This document shows positions 1 through 8,955 of a DNA stretch of 64,000 nucleotides, piece by piece. The notes beneath the pieces were generated by a model. That model saw only the letters and a program-made list of their open reading frames with translations. It ran no database searches and was not told where the DNA came from. The translations under genes and the position numbers were made by a program. Every line of letters begins with the position of its first letter. Position 1 is the first letter of the stretch. Origin of the DNA: an uncultured Christensenellaceae bacterium (GTDB taxonomy: Bacteria > Bacillota > Clostridia > Christensenellales > Borkfalkiaceae); the NCBI GenBank assembly GCA_910588695.1, contig CAJUOV010000010.1, positions 5,640 through 69,639 on the forward strand, written 5' to 3'.

Positions 1-258
1 AAATGTATTATGGCAATGAACAACTTCAATTTGATTTGATTTGATTATTTCAGTTAACTCTTTTTTGATACTTCTGTTGAAAATCGTTCTTTTAAACAAG
101 CCAATCTTATTAAATCCGCTTATGTCTATATTATCGTTATATTTGAAATAAGTAAAAACTTTATGTCCGTTTTTTCTCAATATTTCGATTTCATTAAAAA
201 CAACAGTATCTTCCCCGCCTGACGTTTTATAAAAATTATGAACAATTAAAATATTCAT
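1..258 (-). CDS. glycosyltransferase family 4, N-terminal part only (cut by window edge)
   Basis: The reading frame starts at the ATG at 258 and stays open through base 1, giving 86 residues with no stop. It begins MNILIVHNFYKTSGGEDTVV, and the SGGEDTVV stretch is typical of the N-terminal Rossmann domain of GT4 (group 1) glycosyltransferases. The visible end reads VVHCHN, where the family has its V-H-x-H segment. It lies 8 bases after the GDP-L-fucose synthase gene on the same strand, so it is probably the next gene of that operon and may use GDP-fucose or GDP-mannose for a surface polysaccharide. The donor and acceptor cannot be read from this fragment. Confidence 0.75.
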   Translation of the reverse strand, partial: MNILIVHNFYKTSGGEDTVVFNEIEILRKNGHKVFTYFKYNDNIDISGFNKIGLFKRTIFNRSIKKELTEIIKSNQIEVVHCHNTF

Positions 259-266
259 AAAAAAAC

Positions 267-1208
267 TTACCTTTCCGCTCTCATCGGGGATTCCAAAAAA
301 TCACGGTAAGCAAGCGCGATCCCCTCTTCCAGCTCCGTTTTATATGCCCAACCCAACTCTTTCAATTTTGTAACATCGAGCAGTTTGCGGGGGGTACCGT
401 CGGGTTTGGAAGCGTCCCACCCGATTTTTCCCGTAAACCCGACTACTTTTGCTACCAACTCGGTCAGTTCCTTAATCGTAAGCTCCTTCCCCGTGCCGAC
501 GTTGACAGTCTCGTTTCCGCTGTAATGATTCATTAAGAAAACACAAGCATCCGCCAAATCGTCTACATAGAGAAATTCGCGCAACGGCGTTCCCGTCCCC
601 CAACAGACGACCTCCGATGCCCCCGACGTTTTCGCTTCATGAAAACGCCTTATCAAAGCGGGCAAAACATGGCTGTGTTCGGGATGATAATTGTCGTTCG
701 GTCCGTACAAATTGGTGGGCATTACAGAAATAAAATCGGTTCCGTACTGTCGGTTAAGATATTCGCAATATTTCAGTCCCGAAATTTTTGCAAGCGCATA
801 AGCCTCGTTCGTCTCTTCAAGACTGCTTGTCAAAAGGCAGTTCTCTTTCATCGGTTGCGGTGCAAATTTCGGATAAATACACGAAGAACCCAAAAACATC
901 AACTTCTTACAATCATTTTTCCACGCTTCATGAATCACGTTCATTTGAAGCGTCATATTTTCGTACATAAAATCCGCAAGATGACGACTGTTGGCAACTA
1001 TTCCGCCGACTTTTGCGGCAGCAAGAAAAACATACTCCGGCTTTTCGGCCGAAAAAAACTCTTTTACCGCAACCTGATCCAGCAAATCAAGTTCGTTATG
1101 CGTCTTGACGAGAATATTACGATAGCCTTCGCTTTGCAGTTTTCTCACGATTGCGGAACCGACCATACCGCGGTGCCCCGCCACGTAAATTTTTGCGCTT
1201 TTTTCCAT
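267..1208 (-). CDS. fcl: GDP-L-fucose synthase (epimerase/reductase)
   Basis: The enzyme converts GDP-4-keto-6-deoxy-mannose to GDP-L-fucose with NADPH. The 313-residue product has the extended SDR fold: a nucleotide-binding GHRGMVGSAI near the N-terminus, FLGSSCIYPKFAPQPMKE, and the catalytic Y-x3-K in EAYALAKISGLKY. Length matches the family (about 310-320). The frame is open further upstream to 1268, but I place the start at 1208: an AAGGA sits six bases before this ATG, and the longer version would add 20 non-homologous residues and overlap gmd. It lies 13 bases after gmd, which makes its substrate. Also called wcaG. Confidence 0.95.
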   Translation of the reverse strand: MEKSAKIYVAGHRGMVGSAIVRKLQSEGYRNILVKTHNELDLLDQVAVKEFFSAEKPEYVFLAAAKVGGIVANSRHLADFMYENMTLQMNVIHEAWKNDCKKLMFLGSSCIYPKFAPQPMKENCLLTSSLEETNEAYALAKISGLKYCEYLNRQYGTDFISVMPTNLYGPNDNYHPEHSHVLPALIRRFHEAKTSGASEVVCWGTGTPLREFLYVDDLADACVFLMNHYSGNETVNVGTGKELTIKELTELVAKVVGFTGKIGWDASKPDGTPRKLLDVTKLKELGWAYKTELEEGIALAYRDFLESPMRAER

Positions 1209-1221
1209 AAAGTATCCTTGT

Positions 1222-2268
1222 TTATCTGCTTTGCATGACTTTTTCATGCTTTGCAAGGCCAATGTCATGCAAAGTCATAATTTTTACCAATTCTTCATAA
1301 CTGGTTTTCTGGGGATTCCAGCCCAAAACCGTTTTAGCTTTCGTCGGGTCTCCCCACAGATTATCGACATCGGTCGGACGGAACCACTGCGGGTTTACGC
1401 TTACGAGCATTTTACCCGTTTTAGCGTCATAACCTTTTTCGTCGATCCCCTTTCCCTCCCAGCGGATTTCGATACCCGCATGGCGGAACGCCTTTTCCGT
1501 AAAATCGCGCACCGTATGCTGCTCGCCCGTAGCTATCACAAAATCTTCCGGTTTATCGTGCTGCAAGATGAGCCACATGCATTCCACGTAATCTTTTGCA
1601 TATCCCCAATCTCGTAGAGAATCGAGATTCCCGAGTTCGAGATGATCCTGCAATCCGCAGGCGATCCGCCCCACTGCAAGCGTGATTTTACGGGTAACGA
1701 AATTTTCGCCGCGGCGCTCGGATTCGTGATTAAATAAAATTCCGCTCACGGCAAACATACCGTATGCTTCTCTGTACTCTTTGGTGATCCAAAATCCGTA
1801 TTGTTTTGCTACGGCATACGGCGAATACGGATGAAAAGGCGTTGTCTCCCGTTGCGGAACTTCTTCGACCTTGCCGAACAATTCCGAGGTGGAAGCCTGA
1901 TATATGCGGCAGGTTTTTGTAAGTCCGAGAATGCGCACCGCTTCCAACACGCGCAACACGCCGAGCGCATCCACATCGCCCGAATATTCGGGCACATCGA
2001 AACTGACCTGCACATGGGACTGGGCGGCTAAATTGTAAATCTCGTCCGGTCTCACTTCCGCAACGATGCGGATAATGCTCGACGAATCGGACAAATCCCC
2101 TTCGTGCAAAACAATCGCATTTTTACGAATCAAATGCTCGATTCTCTGCGTATTGGGCACGGAAGAGCGCCGAACGATTCCATGAACCTCATATTCTTTT
2201 TCCAATAAAAATTCCGCAAGATAACTTCCGTCCTGTCCCGTTATCCCCGTAATAAGAGCTTTTTTCAT
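1222..2268 (-). CDS. gmd: GDP-mannose 4,6-dehydratase
   Basis: Makes GDP-4-keto-6-deoxy-D-mannose from GDP-mannose, the first committed step to GDP-L-fucose. The 348-residue protein has the NADP-binding GITGQDGSYL at its N-terminus, the GIVRRSS segment, and the catalytic Y-x3-K in SPYAVAKQYG. Full family length. A TAAGGAG ribosome site lies six bases before the ATG. It sits between the manC-manA fusion (9-base gap) and fcl (13-base gap), the order in which the pathway runs. Confidence 0.96.
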   Translation of the reverse strand: MKKALITGITGQDGSYLAEFLLEKEYEVHGIVRRSSVPNTQRIEHLIRKNAIVLHEGDLSDSSSIIRIVAEVRPDEIYNLAAQSHVQVSFDVPEYSGDVDALGVLRVLEAVRILGLTKTCRIYQASTSELFGKVEEVPQRETTPFHPYSPYAVAKQYGFWITKEYREAYGMFAVSGILFNHESERRGENFVTRKITLAVGRIACGLQDHLELGNLDSLRDWGYAKDYVECMWLILQHDKPEDFVIATGEQHTVRDFTEKAFRHAGIEIRWEGKGIDEKGYDAKTGKMLVSVNPQWFRPTDVDNLWGDPTKAKTVLGWNPQKTSYEELVKIMTLHDIGLAKHEKVMQSR

Positions 2269-2277
2269 TGTTTCTCC

Positions 2278-4512
2278 TTAAATGTTGATTGCTAAAAGAC
2301 TAAATTCACCGTTGAGCGTAATCTGAGTTCCGCTGGCACAGAACCAAGTATCGCCGAAATTCGTTTCGTAAACGTTGTCACCGTCCGATACGGTACCCTT
2401 CCCGCTTAATATAACAAATACCTGAAAACTCGATTCCGTAGACGGCATTTCACAGACCCCGTCTACAAAAAACTTGTTGACCGTAAAATATTTACACTGA
2501 CCGATCAAAGTCTTTACATAGTCCGAACGTATGATCGCTTCGTATTTTTCATAGATCTGCGGAGTATACGCTTTCATGTTTAACACGTCAAGCGCTTTGT
2601 CGATATGAAGTTTGCGCAGATTTCCGAATTTATCTTTTCTCCCGTAATCGTACAGTCTGTACGTCACGTTGGACGATTGCTGAATTTCACAAATCAGACA
2701 GCCTGCGCCGATCGCATGAACTGTGCCCGCTTTCAAAAAATACGTTTCGTCTTTTTTGACCGGCACGTGGTTCAGAATCTGCATCAGAGTATTGTCGGCG
2801 ATCCGTTCGCGGATCTCCTCCGCCGTTACGTCTTTATTGAAACCGATATAAATGCACGCATCTTCGTCGGCGTCGAGAATATGCCACATCTCGTTTTTAC
2901 CGTACTCGCCCTCTACAGAGAGCGCGTATTCGTCTGCGGGATGAACCTGAATTGACAAATTCTGCCGCGCGTCGATCAGTTTGACCATCAAGGGAAAGCG
3001 ATCGTAGGTCTGCGCTTTCCAGCCGAGCTTGTCCTTTCCGATCAATTTGATATATTCGGTAAGCGTTTTACCGCCGAATTCGCCGAACGCCACTTTCGAC
3101 TGACCGTCCGGATGGGCGGAAAGTTCCCAACTCTCGGCAATTACATCCAAATCGTCCACGTCTTTTCCGTAGACGTCGCGGATTTTCGTGCCCCCCCACA
3201 GATTATCTTTGAACGCAGGCTGCATTTTTACCAGATATTCCGTCTTTTTTGCCTTTGTCCTGCAATTTTTTACCGTTTTTTGCGTATAGACGAGTTCCAA
3301 CGCGCACTTTCCGACATTCGTAAGCCGATAGACCGCGTTATCCGTCAAAGTTATGTTTTGGTTTTGTTCATAATCGCTTTCGCGGTTTCCGCTCTCCAAA
3401 TGCGCTTTTCCGCAAGTTATAAACAAATTAACGATAACATTTTTCTTAGCTTTTAACTCCACCGTCTCATGCGGATAGACGGTCAAAAGTTTAACCGTAC
3501 AACCGTTTGCGGAACCGATGAGTTCTTCGATCCCCCAACGCTCGTACTTTTTGGGTTGCACGTCGAAATATTGCTTTTTGCTCGAATAATATTTATCCGC
3601 AATCCCCTTGACATCCGCTTCTTTGGCTCCGCTGGTGACATAGATCACATCGCGGGTATTGACTACGGCTACGTTTTTCAGACCGTTTACGATAATGAGC
3701 TGATCGTCGACCATGTTCACGATTTCAACGTCTTTGCCGTTATTGCAAATTGCGTTTTTGTTATTCTTGATCGCCTTGTCGTAAAGATTGTACAGAGAAG
3801 AAATATCGGTGATTCTCGTCCATGAAAAGGTAGCGGGAACCAACTGACAGTTCGTTCCTTTTAACGCCTTTCCCAGACTGACGACGGGAACGTTCGCGCT
3901 TCCGGCGGTCACCGTGCGCGAAATAAGCTCCAAAGAACGGCAATTTTCCAATATGTTATCGTTGATCGCATTAAGAAACACTGATACTTTGGCTCCGAGA
4001 ATCCCGCAATCCCATAAACTGCTCTTTAGGCGTTTTCCTTCGAAAACCACGCGGTTTCCCGCTTTATTCACATAATTATACCCATCGGCAAATTTTGTGG
4101 GTTTACAGGTTACCACCGCAACTTTATCGTCTTTCACAACATCTTTGACCTGCGTGATACAGGCGTTGTAATCTCCCTCGATAAAGCAATCGGTCGAAAC
4201 GATCAACAGTTCGTCGTCCTCGTCGGACTGCAACGCGCATAAAATAACTGCGGGCGCCGTTTTAAGAGAAGTTTCTTCAAACAAAAACTCGTATTCAACG
4301 CCCTGAAACACTTGCATCTGCCCGCGCGCCACATTTTCGTATATTTTATTGGTTATAATAACAAACTCGTCACAGAACGGAATATTGCGCAGAACGGTCT
4401 CTTGGAACATCGATCTGCCTTCCCGAATTTCCATGAACTGTTTGGGATAATCTTTTCTGGAAAGAGGCCACAGTCTGTCGCTGCTGCCGCCCGCCAAGAC
4501 GAGACATTTCAT
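2278..4512 (-). CDS. manA: fusion: ManC-like nucleotidyltransferase domain (degenerate) + class I mannose-6-phosphate isomerase
   Basis: A 744-residue two-part protein. Residues 1-245 resemble mannose-1-phosphate guanylyltransferase and 255-410 a ManC-type beta domain. Residues 425-744 are a class I mannose-6-phosphate isomerase with zinc-ligand motifs QVHPADEY (His524), KNEMWH (Glu541) and AGTVHAIGAG (His599). The isomerase half looks complete and should interconvert fructose-6-P and mannose-6-P. The N-terminal half is odd: the nucleotide-binding GGxGTRxWP reads GGSSDRLWP, and the FVEKP active-site motif is replaced by VFEGKRLK. An intact ManC is encoded two genes upstream. The first domain may therefore be structural or regulatory. 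Its GGAG ribosome site overlaps the stop region of the mutase gene. Confidence 0.88.
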   Translation of the reverse strand: MKCLVLAGGSSDRLWPLSRKDYPKQFMEIREGRSMFQETVLRNIPFCDEFVIITNKIYENVARGQMQVFQGVEYEFLFEETSLKTAPAVILCALQSDEDDELLIVSTDCFIEGDYNACITQVKDVVKDDKVAVVTCKPTKFADGYNYVNKAGNRVVFEGKRLKSSLWDCGILGAKVSVFLNAINDNILENCRSLELISRTVTAGSANVPVVSLGKALKGTNCQLVPATFSWTRITDISSLYNLYDKAIKNNKNAICNNGKDVEIVNMVDDQLIIVNGLKNVAVVNTRDVIYVTSGAKEADVKGIADKYYSSKKQYFDVQPKKYERWGIEELIGSANGCTVKLLTVYPHETVELKAKKNVIVNLFITCGKAHLESGNRESDYEQNQNITLTDNAVYRLTNVGKCALELVYTQKTVKNCRTKAKKTEYLVKMQPAFKDNLWGGTKIRDVYGKDVDDLDVIAESWELSAHPDGQSKVAFGEFGGKTLTEYIKLIGKDKLGWKAQTYDRFPLMVKLIDARQNLSIQVHPADEYALSVEGEYGKNEMWHILDADEDACIYIGFNKDVTAEEIRERIADNTLMQILNHVPVKKDETYFLKAGTVHAIGAGCLICEIQQSSNVTYRLYDYGRKDKFGNLRKLHIDKALDVLNMKAYTPQIYEKYEAIIRSDYVKTLIGQCKYFTVNKFFVDGVCEMPSTESSFQVFVILSGKGTVSDGDNVYETNFGDTWFCASGTQITLNGEFSLLAINI

Positions 4513-4515
4513 AAG

Positions 4516-6282
4516 TTACTCCGTTTTGGCTAACAAAATAATATTTTCTCTGATCCCCCGAACCCTTTTTTCCGCTTCTTTTCTGTCTGTTCCTTTCACG
4601 CCGAAATAAAATTTGATTTTCGGTTCCGTACCGGACGGACGCACGCAACACCAACCGTTGTCTTGCAATTCGTAATATAGTACGTCGCTCTTCGGAAGCA
4701 GTATATTCTCCTCCGAGCCGTCCCCCTTTTTACACAACGAAGTTAAATAATCCCGCACGGCAAGCACCTTTAAGCCGCCTAATTGTTCGGGCGGATTGCC
4801 GCGCAACCGCTCCATCATCGTCTGAATCTGCTTTGCGCCGTCGGCGCCTTTCAGTGTAATACTTTCTAAATCCTCTAGATAGTATCCGTATTTCCGATAG
4901 ATATTCTGCATCTGATCCCAGAGGGTGAACCCTTGGGCACGGTAAAACGCCGCCGCCTCGCACAGTTTCATTACGGCAACCACGGCGTCTTTGTCCCGCG
5001 CGTGAGTGCCCACGAGACAACCGTAACTCTCTTCATAACCGAATTCATACTCCAACGCACCCTTCGTTGCGTCGAGTTTTCCTCCGTTATTTGTTTTTGC
5101 CTCCTCGAACAGCTTGATTTGCTCGCCGATATACTTAAACCCCGTCAGCACTTCTTTCACAGTCAAGCCGTATTCGGATGCAATATCATACGCCATTTTA
5201 GAAGAAACAACCGTCGTAACGAGCGCGCCGTTTCGGGGATCGGAGGGCAACAGCCCTTTTTCTCTTCTTTGGGAAAGCTCGTATTCTGCAATCAGAAGTC
5301 CGCTCATATTGCCCGTAAAAGGCATATATTCGCCCGTTGCGCCGTCTTTTGCATAAACGCCCAACCTGTCCGCGTCGGGATCGGTTGCAAGCACGAGATC
5401 GGCATCCGCTTTTTTTGCAAGAGCGAGAGCATACGAAAATGCTTTCTTATCCTCCGGATTGGGAAATTCAAGCGTAGGAAAATTTCCGTCCGGCGCTTCT
5501 TGTTCGGGTACGACGAATACTTGTGCAAACCCCAGTTCTTTCAATACTCTGCGCACGGGAATATTTCCGGATCCGTTCAAAGGCGTATAAACGATTTTGA
5601 TTTTACCTGCAAACTCTCTGAGCAACTCGCTGTTCAGAACAAGTTTTTTTAATTCCGCAAGATACTTCGCGTCGATTTCCTCGCCGATGAGCCGGAATAA
5701 ACCTTTCTGCTTTGCCTCTTTCTCACCAATACGTTTGATCGCGGCATAATCTCCGATTGCGTTGACTTCGGAAATAATCAGTTTGTCGTAGGGGGGCACG
5801 ATCTGTCCGCCGTCCGACCAGTAAACTTTGTACCCGTTGTACTGAGGCGGATTATGACTTGCTGTGATCACGATACCCGCGATTGCCTTTAATTCACGAA
5901 CCGCAAAAGAAAGTTCGGGCGTGGGACGCAACCCCTCGAACAAATACGCTTTGATTCCGTTCGCCGCCAAAATCAACGCAGAATCAAGCGCAAACTCCTT
6001 GGACATTTTGCGGCTGTCGTAAGCAATTACCACACTTCCGTTTTTTGTTTGCTTCTGAATAAAATTCGCAAGTCCCTGCGTGGCTTTTCCGACCGTGTAT
6101 ACGTTCATGCGGTTTGTGCCTGCGCCGATCACACCGCGCAAACCTCCCGTTCCGAATGTCAACTGTTTATAAAACCTGTCTTCGATTTCTTTCTCGTCTG
6201 TCAAAGCGAGAAGTTCGGCTTTTGTATTTTGATCGAAAACGGGGCTTTCGCACCATTTCCGAAATTCATCCCTGTAATCCAT
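4516..6282 (-). CDS. phosphomannomutase/phosphoglucomutase (alpha-D-phosphohexomutase)
   Basis: Interconverts hexose-6- and hexose-1-phosphates; in this operon the likely job is mannose-6-P to mannose-1-P. The 588-residue product shows all four signatures: the phosphoserine loop TASHNPPQYNGYK (Ser142), the metal loop DPDADR (301-306), the sugar-binding GYEESYG and the phosphate-binding RPSGTEPKIKFYF near the C-terminus. Length fits the long PgcA-type branch of Bacillota. Its ATG overlaps the manC stop by one base (TAATG), implying translational coupling. It could also serve glucose metabolism; specificity is inferred from neighbours. Confidence 0.93.
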   Translation of the reverse strand: MDYRDEFRKWCESPVFDQNTKAELLALTDEKEIEDRFYKQLTFGTGGLRGVIGAGTNRMNVYTVGKATQGLANFIQKQTKNGSVVIAYDSRKMSKEFALDSALILAANGIKAYLFEGLRPTPELSFAVRELKAIAGIVITASHNPPQYNGYKVYWSDGGQIVPPYDKLIISEVNAIGDYAAIKRIGEKEAKQKGLFRLIGEEIDAKYLAELKKLVLNSELLREFAGKIKIVYTPLNGSGNIPVRRVLKELGFAQVFVVPEQEAPDGNFPTLEFPNPEDKKAFSYALALAKKADADLVLATDPDADRLGVYAKDGATGEYMPFTGNMSGLLIAEYELSQRREKGLLPSDPRNGALVTTVVSSKMAYDIASEYGLTVKEVLTGFKYIGEQIKLFEEAKTNNGGKLDATKGALEYEFGYEESYGCLVGTHARDKDAVVAVMKLCEAAAFYRAQGFTLWDQMQNIYRKYGYYLEDLESITLKGADGAKQIQTMMERLRGNPPEQLGGLKVLAVRDYLTSLCKKGDGSEENILLPKSDVLYYELQDNGWCCVRPSGTEPKIKFYFGVKGTDRKEAEKRVRGIRENIILLAKTE

Positions 6283-7346
6283 TACAGCAGTTCCTCTTTT
6301 CCTTTGCTTCTCAATTCGTCCACGATCCGCTTAACATCCTGAGCCCTGTCTTTTTTACAGACGAGAACAGCGTCGGGTGTCTCCACAACGATCAAATCTT
6401 CCACTCCGATCGCCGCCACCAACCGTCCGCCCGAGTATAAAGTCGAATTGGAGGTGTCAAGCGCTACCGTGTCCCCGACGAAAATATTTCCGTTTTCGTC
6501 CTCTCCGTGCAATACATGAAAAGCATCGAGACTTCCCACGTCGCTCCAACCGAATTCGGCAGGCACAACAAGAATATCGCCGCACTTCTCCATAATACCG
6601 TAATCGACGGAGACAGACGGAATGGTCGGATAAATCTTCGCAATCCGCTCTTTTTCATCGTCCGCGCCGAATGCATTCGAGATCTGTTCCAGACAGGCGT
6701 ACACTTCGGGAAGATAGATACGAAACTTATCCAATATCGTAGAAGCGCGCCACACAAACATTCCGCTGTTCCATACGAAATCGCCGCTATTCAGATATTC
6801 CTCGGCAGTCTCGCGGTCGGGTTTTTCCACAAAACGCAAAACTTCTTTCGCGGATTTTTCCGACTGTTTATACTGAATATATCCGTAACCGGTTGCGGGA
6901 TAAACGGGCGTAATGCCGACTGTTACGAGCTTATCCGTCTCTTCCGCCGCAGCAACCGCATTCTTCAATACTTCGGCAAAGACCTCTTCGTTGCGGATAT
7001 ACGCGTCGGAAGGAGTTATCACCATAATCCCGTCACCGTATTTTTCGAGTATCTCCGCCGCCGCATAACCGATACACGCCGCCGTATTACGCGCCGCCGC
7101 TTCGGCAAGAACGCGATCCTCTGTCAGTCTTCCGTTCAGCAAACTCAACAGCTTGTCCTTTTGTGCAGCGTTAGTGACAACGAAAATATTTTTATAATCG
7201 GCAATACGAGCCAACCGATCGATTGCCTCGTTTACCATTATATCTTTTCCGCTTAAATTAAGCAACTGTTTGGGAGTATCTTTTCTCGAAATCGGCCAAA
7301 ACCGAGTTCCGCCGCCCCCCGCCATCACGACACCGTATATTTTCAT
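6282..7346 (-). CDS. manC: mannose-1-phosphate guanylyltransferase
   Basis: Forms GDP-mannose from GTP and mannose-1-phosphate. The 354-residue protein has both active-site motifs intact: AGGGGTRFWPISRKDTPKQ at the N-terminus and FVEKPDRETAEEYL mid-protein, followed by the expected WNSGMFVW. It lacks the C-terminal isomerase domain found in longer ManC proteins, in keeping with the isomerase being supplied by the fusion protein two genes downstream. The upstream ribosome site is weak. It is the second gene after the operon promoter. Confidence 0.95.
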   Translation of the reverse strand: MKIYGVVMAGGGGTRFWPISRKDTPKQLLNLSGKDIMVNEAIDRLARIADYKNIFVVTNAAQKDKLLSLLNGRLTEDRVLAEAAARNTAACIGYAAAEILEKYGDGIMVITPSDAYIRNEEVFAEVLKNAVAAAEETDKLVTVGITPVYPATGYGYIQYKQSEKSAKEVLRFVEKPDRETAEEYLNSGDFVWNSGMFVWRASTILDKFRIYLPEVYACLEQISNAFGADDEKERIAKIYPTIPSVSVDYGIMEKCGDILVVPAEFGWSDVGSLDAFHVLHGEDENGNIFVGDTVALDTSNSTLYSGGRLVAAIGVEDLIVVETPDAVLVCKKDRAQDVKRIVDELRSKGKEELL

Positions 7347-7383
7347 TTTATTATTCTACCGTAACACCCGAAGTTAATTCGAA

Positions 7384-8043
7384 TTATTTTTTCACAACAA
7401 CGTTACCGTCGTTTTTGTAAATGCTGTTTTGCGGAACAATCCCTCTGACGCATGACAAAGGATAAACATTTGTATTTCTCCCGATCACCGTTCCCGGATT
7501 CAACACGGTATTACAGCCGATTTCCGCAAAATCGCCTACCATTGCGCCGCATTTTTTTAATCCCGTCTCAAAAACAGCGTCTGCGCCTTTGATCGTCACA
7601 AGTCCTTTATCGCTCTTCACGTTGGAAGTAACCGCGCCTGCGCCCATATGCGCCTTATGCCCCAGAATACTGTCCCCTACATAATTATAATGCGGAACCT
7701 GTACTCCGTCGAAAAGAACCGCATTTTTCAGTTCCGTGGAATTCCCGACCACACAGTTTTTTCCGACAATCACGCTTCCGCGGATAAACGCGCAATGCCT
7801 TACTTCGGCGTCTGCGCAAATTATGCAGGGAGCGTCGATGTACGCCGAAGCAGCAATCTTCGCCGATTTATGCACCCATACCAAAGGAAAACGTTCGACG
7901 TATTCTGATTTATCGAGAGTTGCTCCCAACTCGCCGATATACTTTTTTAAGCCGCCGAGCGCTTCCCACGGATATATAAACCGCTTGAGATAATCTGCGC
8001 AAATCGTAAAATCCAAATCAAACAAATCGAGAATTTTCTGCAT
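7384..8043 (-). CDS. left-handed beta-helix (GlmU C-terminal-like) protein
   Basis: The 219-residue product has a short N-terminal segment (LFDLDFTICADYLKRFIYPW) and then hexapeptide-type repeats such as VHKSAKIAASAYIDAPCIIC, VIVGKNCVVGNSTELKN and AEIGCNTVLNPGTVIGRNT, the pattern of trimeric beta-helix acyltransferases and nucleotidyltransferases. It contains no obvious nucleotidyltransferase catalytic domain. Homologues are often labelled UDP-N-acetylglucosamine pyrophosphorylase-related. As the first gene of the GDP-mannose/fucose operon it may modify a sugar or regulate flux, but the reaction is not shown by the sequence. Confidence 0.7.
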   Translation of the reverse strand: MQKILDLFDLDFTICADYLKRFIYPWEALGGLKKYIGELGATLDKSEYVERFPLVWVHKSAKIAASAYIDAPCIICADAEVRHCAFIRGSVIVGKNCVVGNSTELKNAVLFDGVQVPHYNYVGDSILGHKAHMGAGAVTSNVKSDKGLVTIKGADAVFETGLKKCGAMVGDFAEIGCNTVLNPGTVIGRNTNVYPLSCVRGIVPQNSIYKNDGNVVVKK

Positions 8044-8091
8044 GCCGCCCCGTTTTCGATTATCGTATCATCCAAAAAAATCAATGTTTTA

Positions 8092-8120
8092 ATTATATCA
8101 TAAAACAGGGCAAATAACAA
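8092..8120 (-). promoter_or_regulatory. sigma-A promoter of the GDP-mannose/GDP-fucose operon
   Basis: On the minus strand, TTGTTA (8115-8120) and TATAAT (8092-8097) are separated by exactly 17 bases. It lies about 50 bases before the first gene of the operon and after the truncated spoVAD frame. No other promoter of this quality was noticed between this site and the left edge. Confidence 0.8.
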
Positions 8121-8212
8121 GCATTGAAAAGAATTTTTCAAAAATATATTGCAAGCGGCGGGCGGTAAAACGCTGTCCGCACCTCCTTGAATGTATTTAT
8201 GTTAAAGTTGAA

Positions 8213-8866
8213 TTACCGCACGCCGTAACTGCATGGTGTTATTATAGCACTTTCGGGCGCCATTGCCGCCCCCATATTGTTGACGTCGGTAATTCCGTAA
8301 TCGACGACCTTCCCCAACGTCGCCGCCGTAATCTTAATCCCGTCGCCTTCGCAGGCAACCAAGGCGCCGCCCGCCCCCGTAACCGTCCACTGCGATTGCG
8401 GCGGACGCGTCGTGCCGAGTTCCAACGGATAGCGGTACTGTCGTTCCGCAGACGCAAAATGACTGCCCGTCGCGGCGACCACTCTTCTGCGGTATCCGCC
8501 GTCGGTGAACGCAGCTGCAACGGCAAGACTTTCCGCCATCGTCGAACAAGCCCCGTAAACTCCTAAAAACGGAATCGAAAAATCTCTTGCCGCAAAACTT
8601 GCCGAGATGATCTGGTTGAGCAAATCGCCCGACACGATCATATCCACGTCTTTGCGTTTGAGACCGGCATTCTTGATCGCTCCGTCGATGACAGTCGAAA
8701 GCATTTTGCACTCCGCTTTTTCAAACGTCGATTCGCCGAACATATCGTCGGAAAGCGCCGTCTCGACATACCGACCGATCACTCCCGCGCACTCCTTTGT
8801 TCCGGCTATCGTGCTGACCGATACGATTCTCGGTTGATGTTTGAAATAGATAGTTTGATTCCCCAT
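8213..8866 (-). pseudogene. spoVAD: SpoVAD (stage V sporulation protein AD), C-terminally truncated remnant
   Basis: SpoVAD is a thiolase-fold protein that binds dipicolinic acid for uptake into the forespore. The frame carries the family features DLLNQ, PFLGVYGACSTMAESLAVA, ATGSHFASAERQYRYP and GKVVDYGITDVNNMGAAMAP, then diverges and stops within about 13 residues. Only about 217 of the usual 338 residues remain; the second thiolase half is missing and I do not find it downstream. Start at 8866 (MGNQTIYF) is preceded by AGGGA; the frame is open further upstream without homology. Its normal partners spoVAC and spoVAE are absent. It is probably inactive, with a deletion junction near 8255. Confidence 0.75.
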
Positions 8867-8914
8867 AATATTTTCCCTATCAGTATCGGAAGTTACGGAA
8901 AATTTATGTAATTG

Positions 8915-8947
8915 AAAAAGAAAAAGCAAGCGCATCTGCGCTTGCTT
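8915..8947 (-). terminator. intrinsic terminator after the esterase gene
   Basis: Perfect 10-bp stem (8924-8933 with 8938-8947) and a four-base loop, followed on the minus strand by TTTTCTTTTT. It lies just past the esterase stop codon and upstream of the spoVAD remnant. Confidence 0.85.
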
Positions 8948-8955
8948 CCGACCGT

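Noticed and set aside
8140..8200. Continuation of spoVAD or a spoVAE start after AAGGAGGTG on the minus strand
   Set aside because: The frame after this ribosome-like site closes after a few codons and shows no SpoVA similarity.
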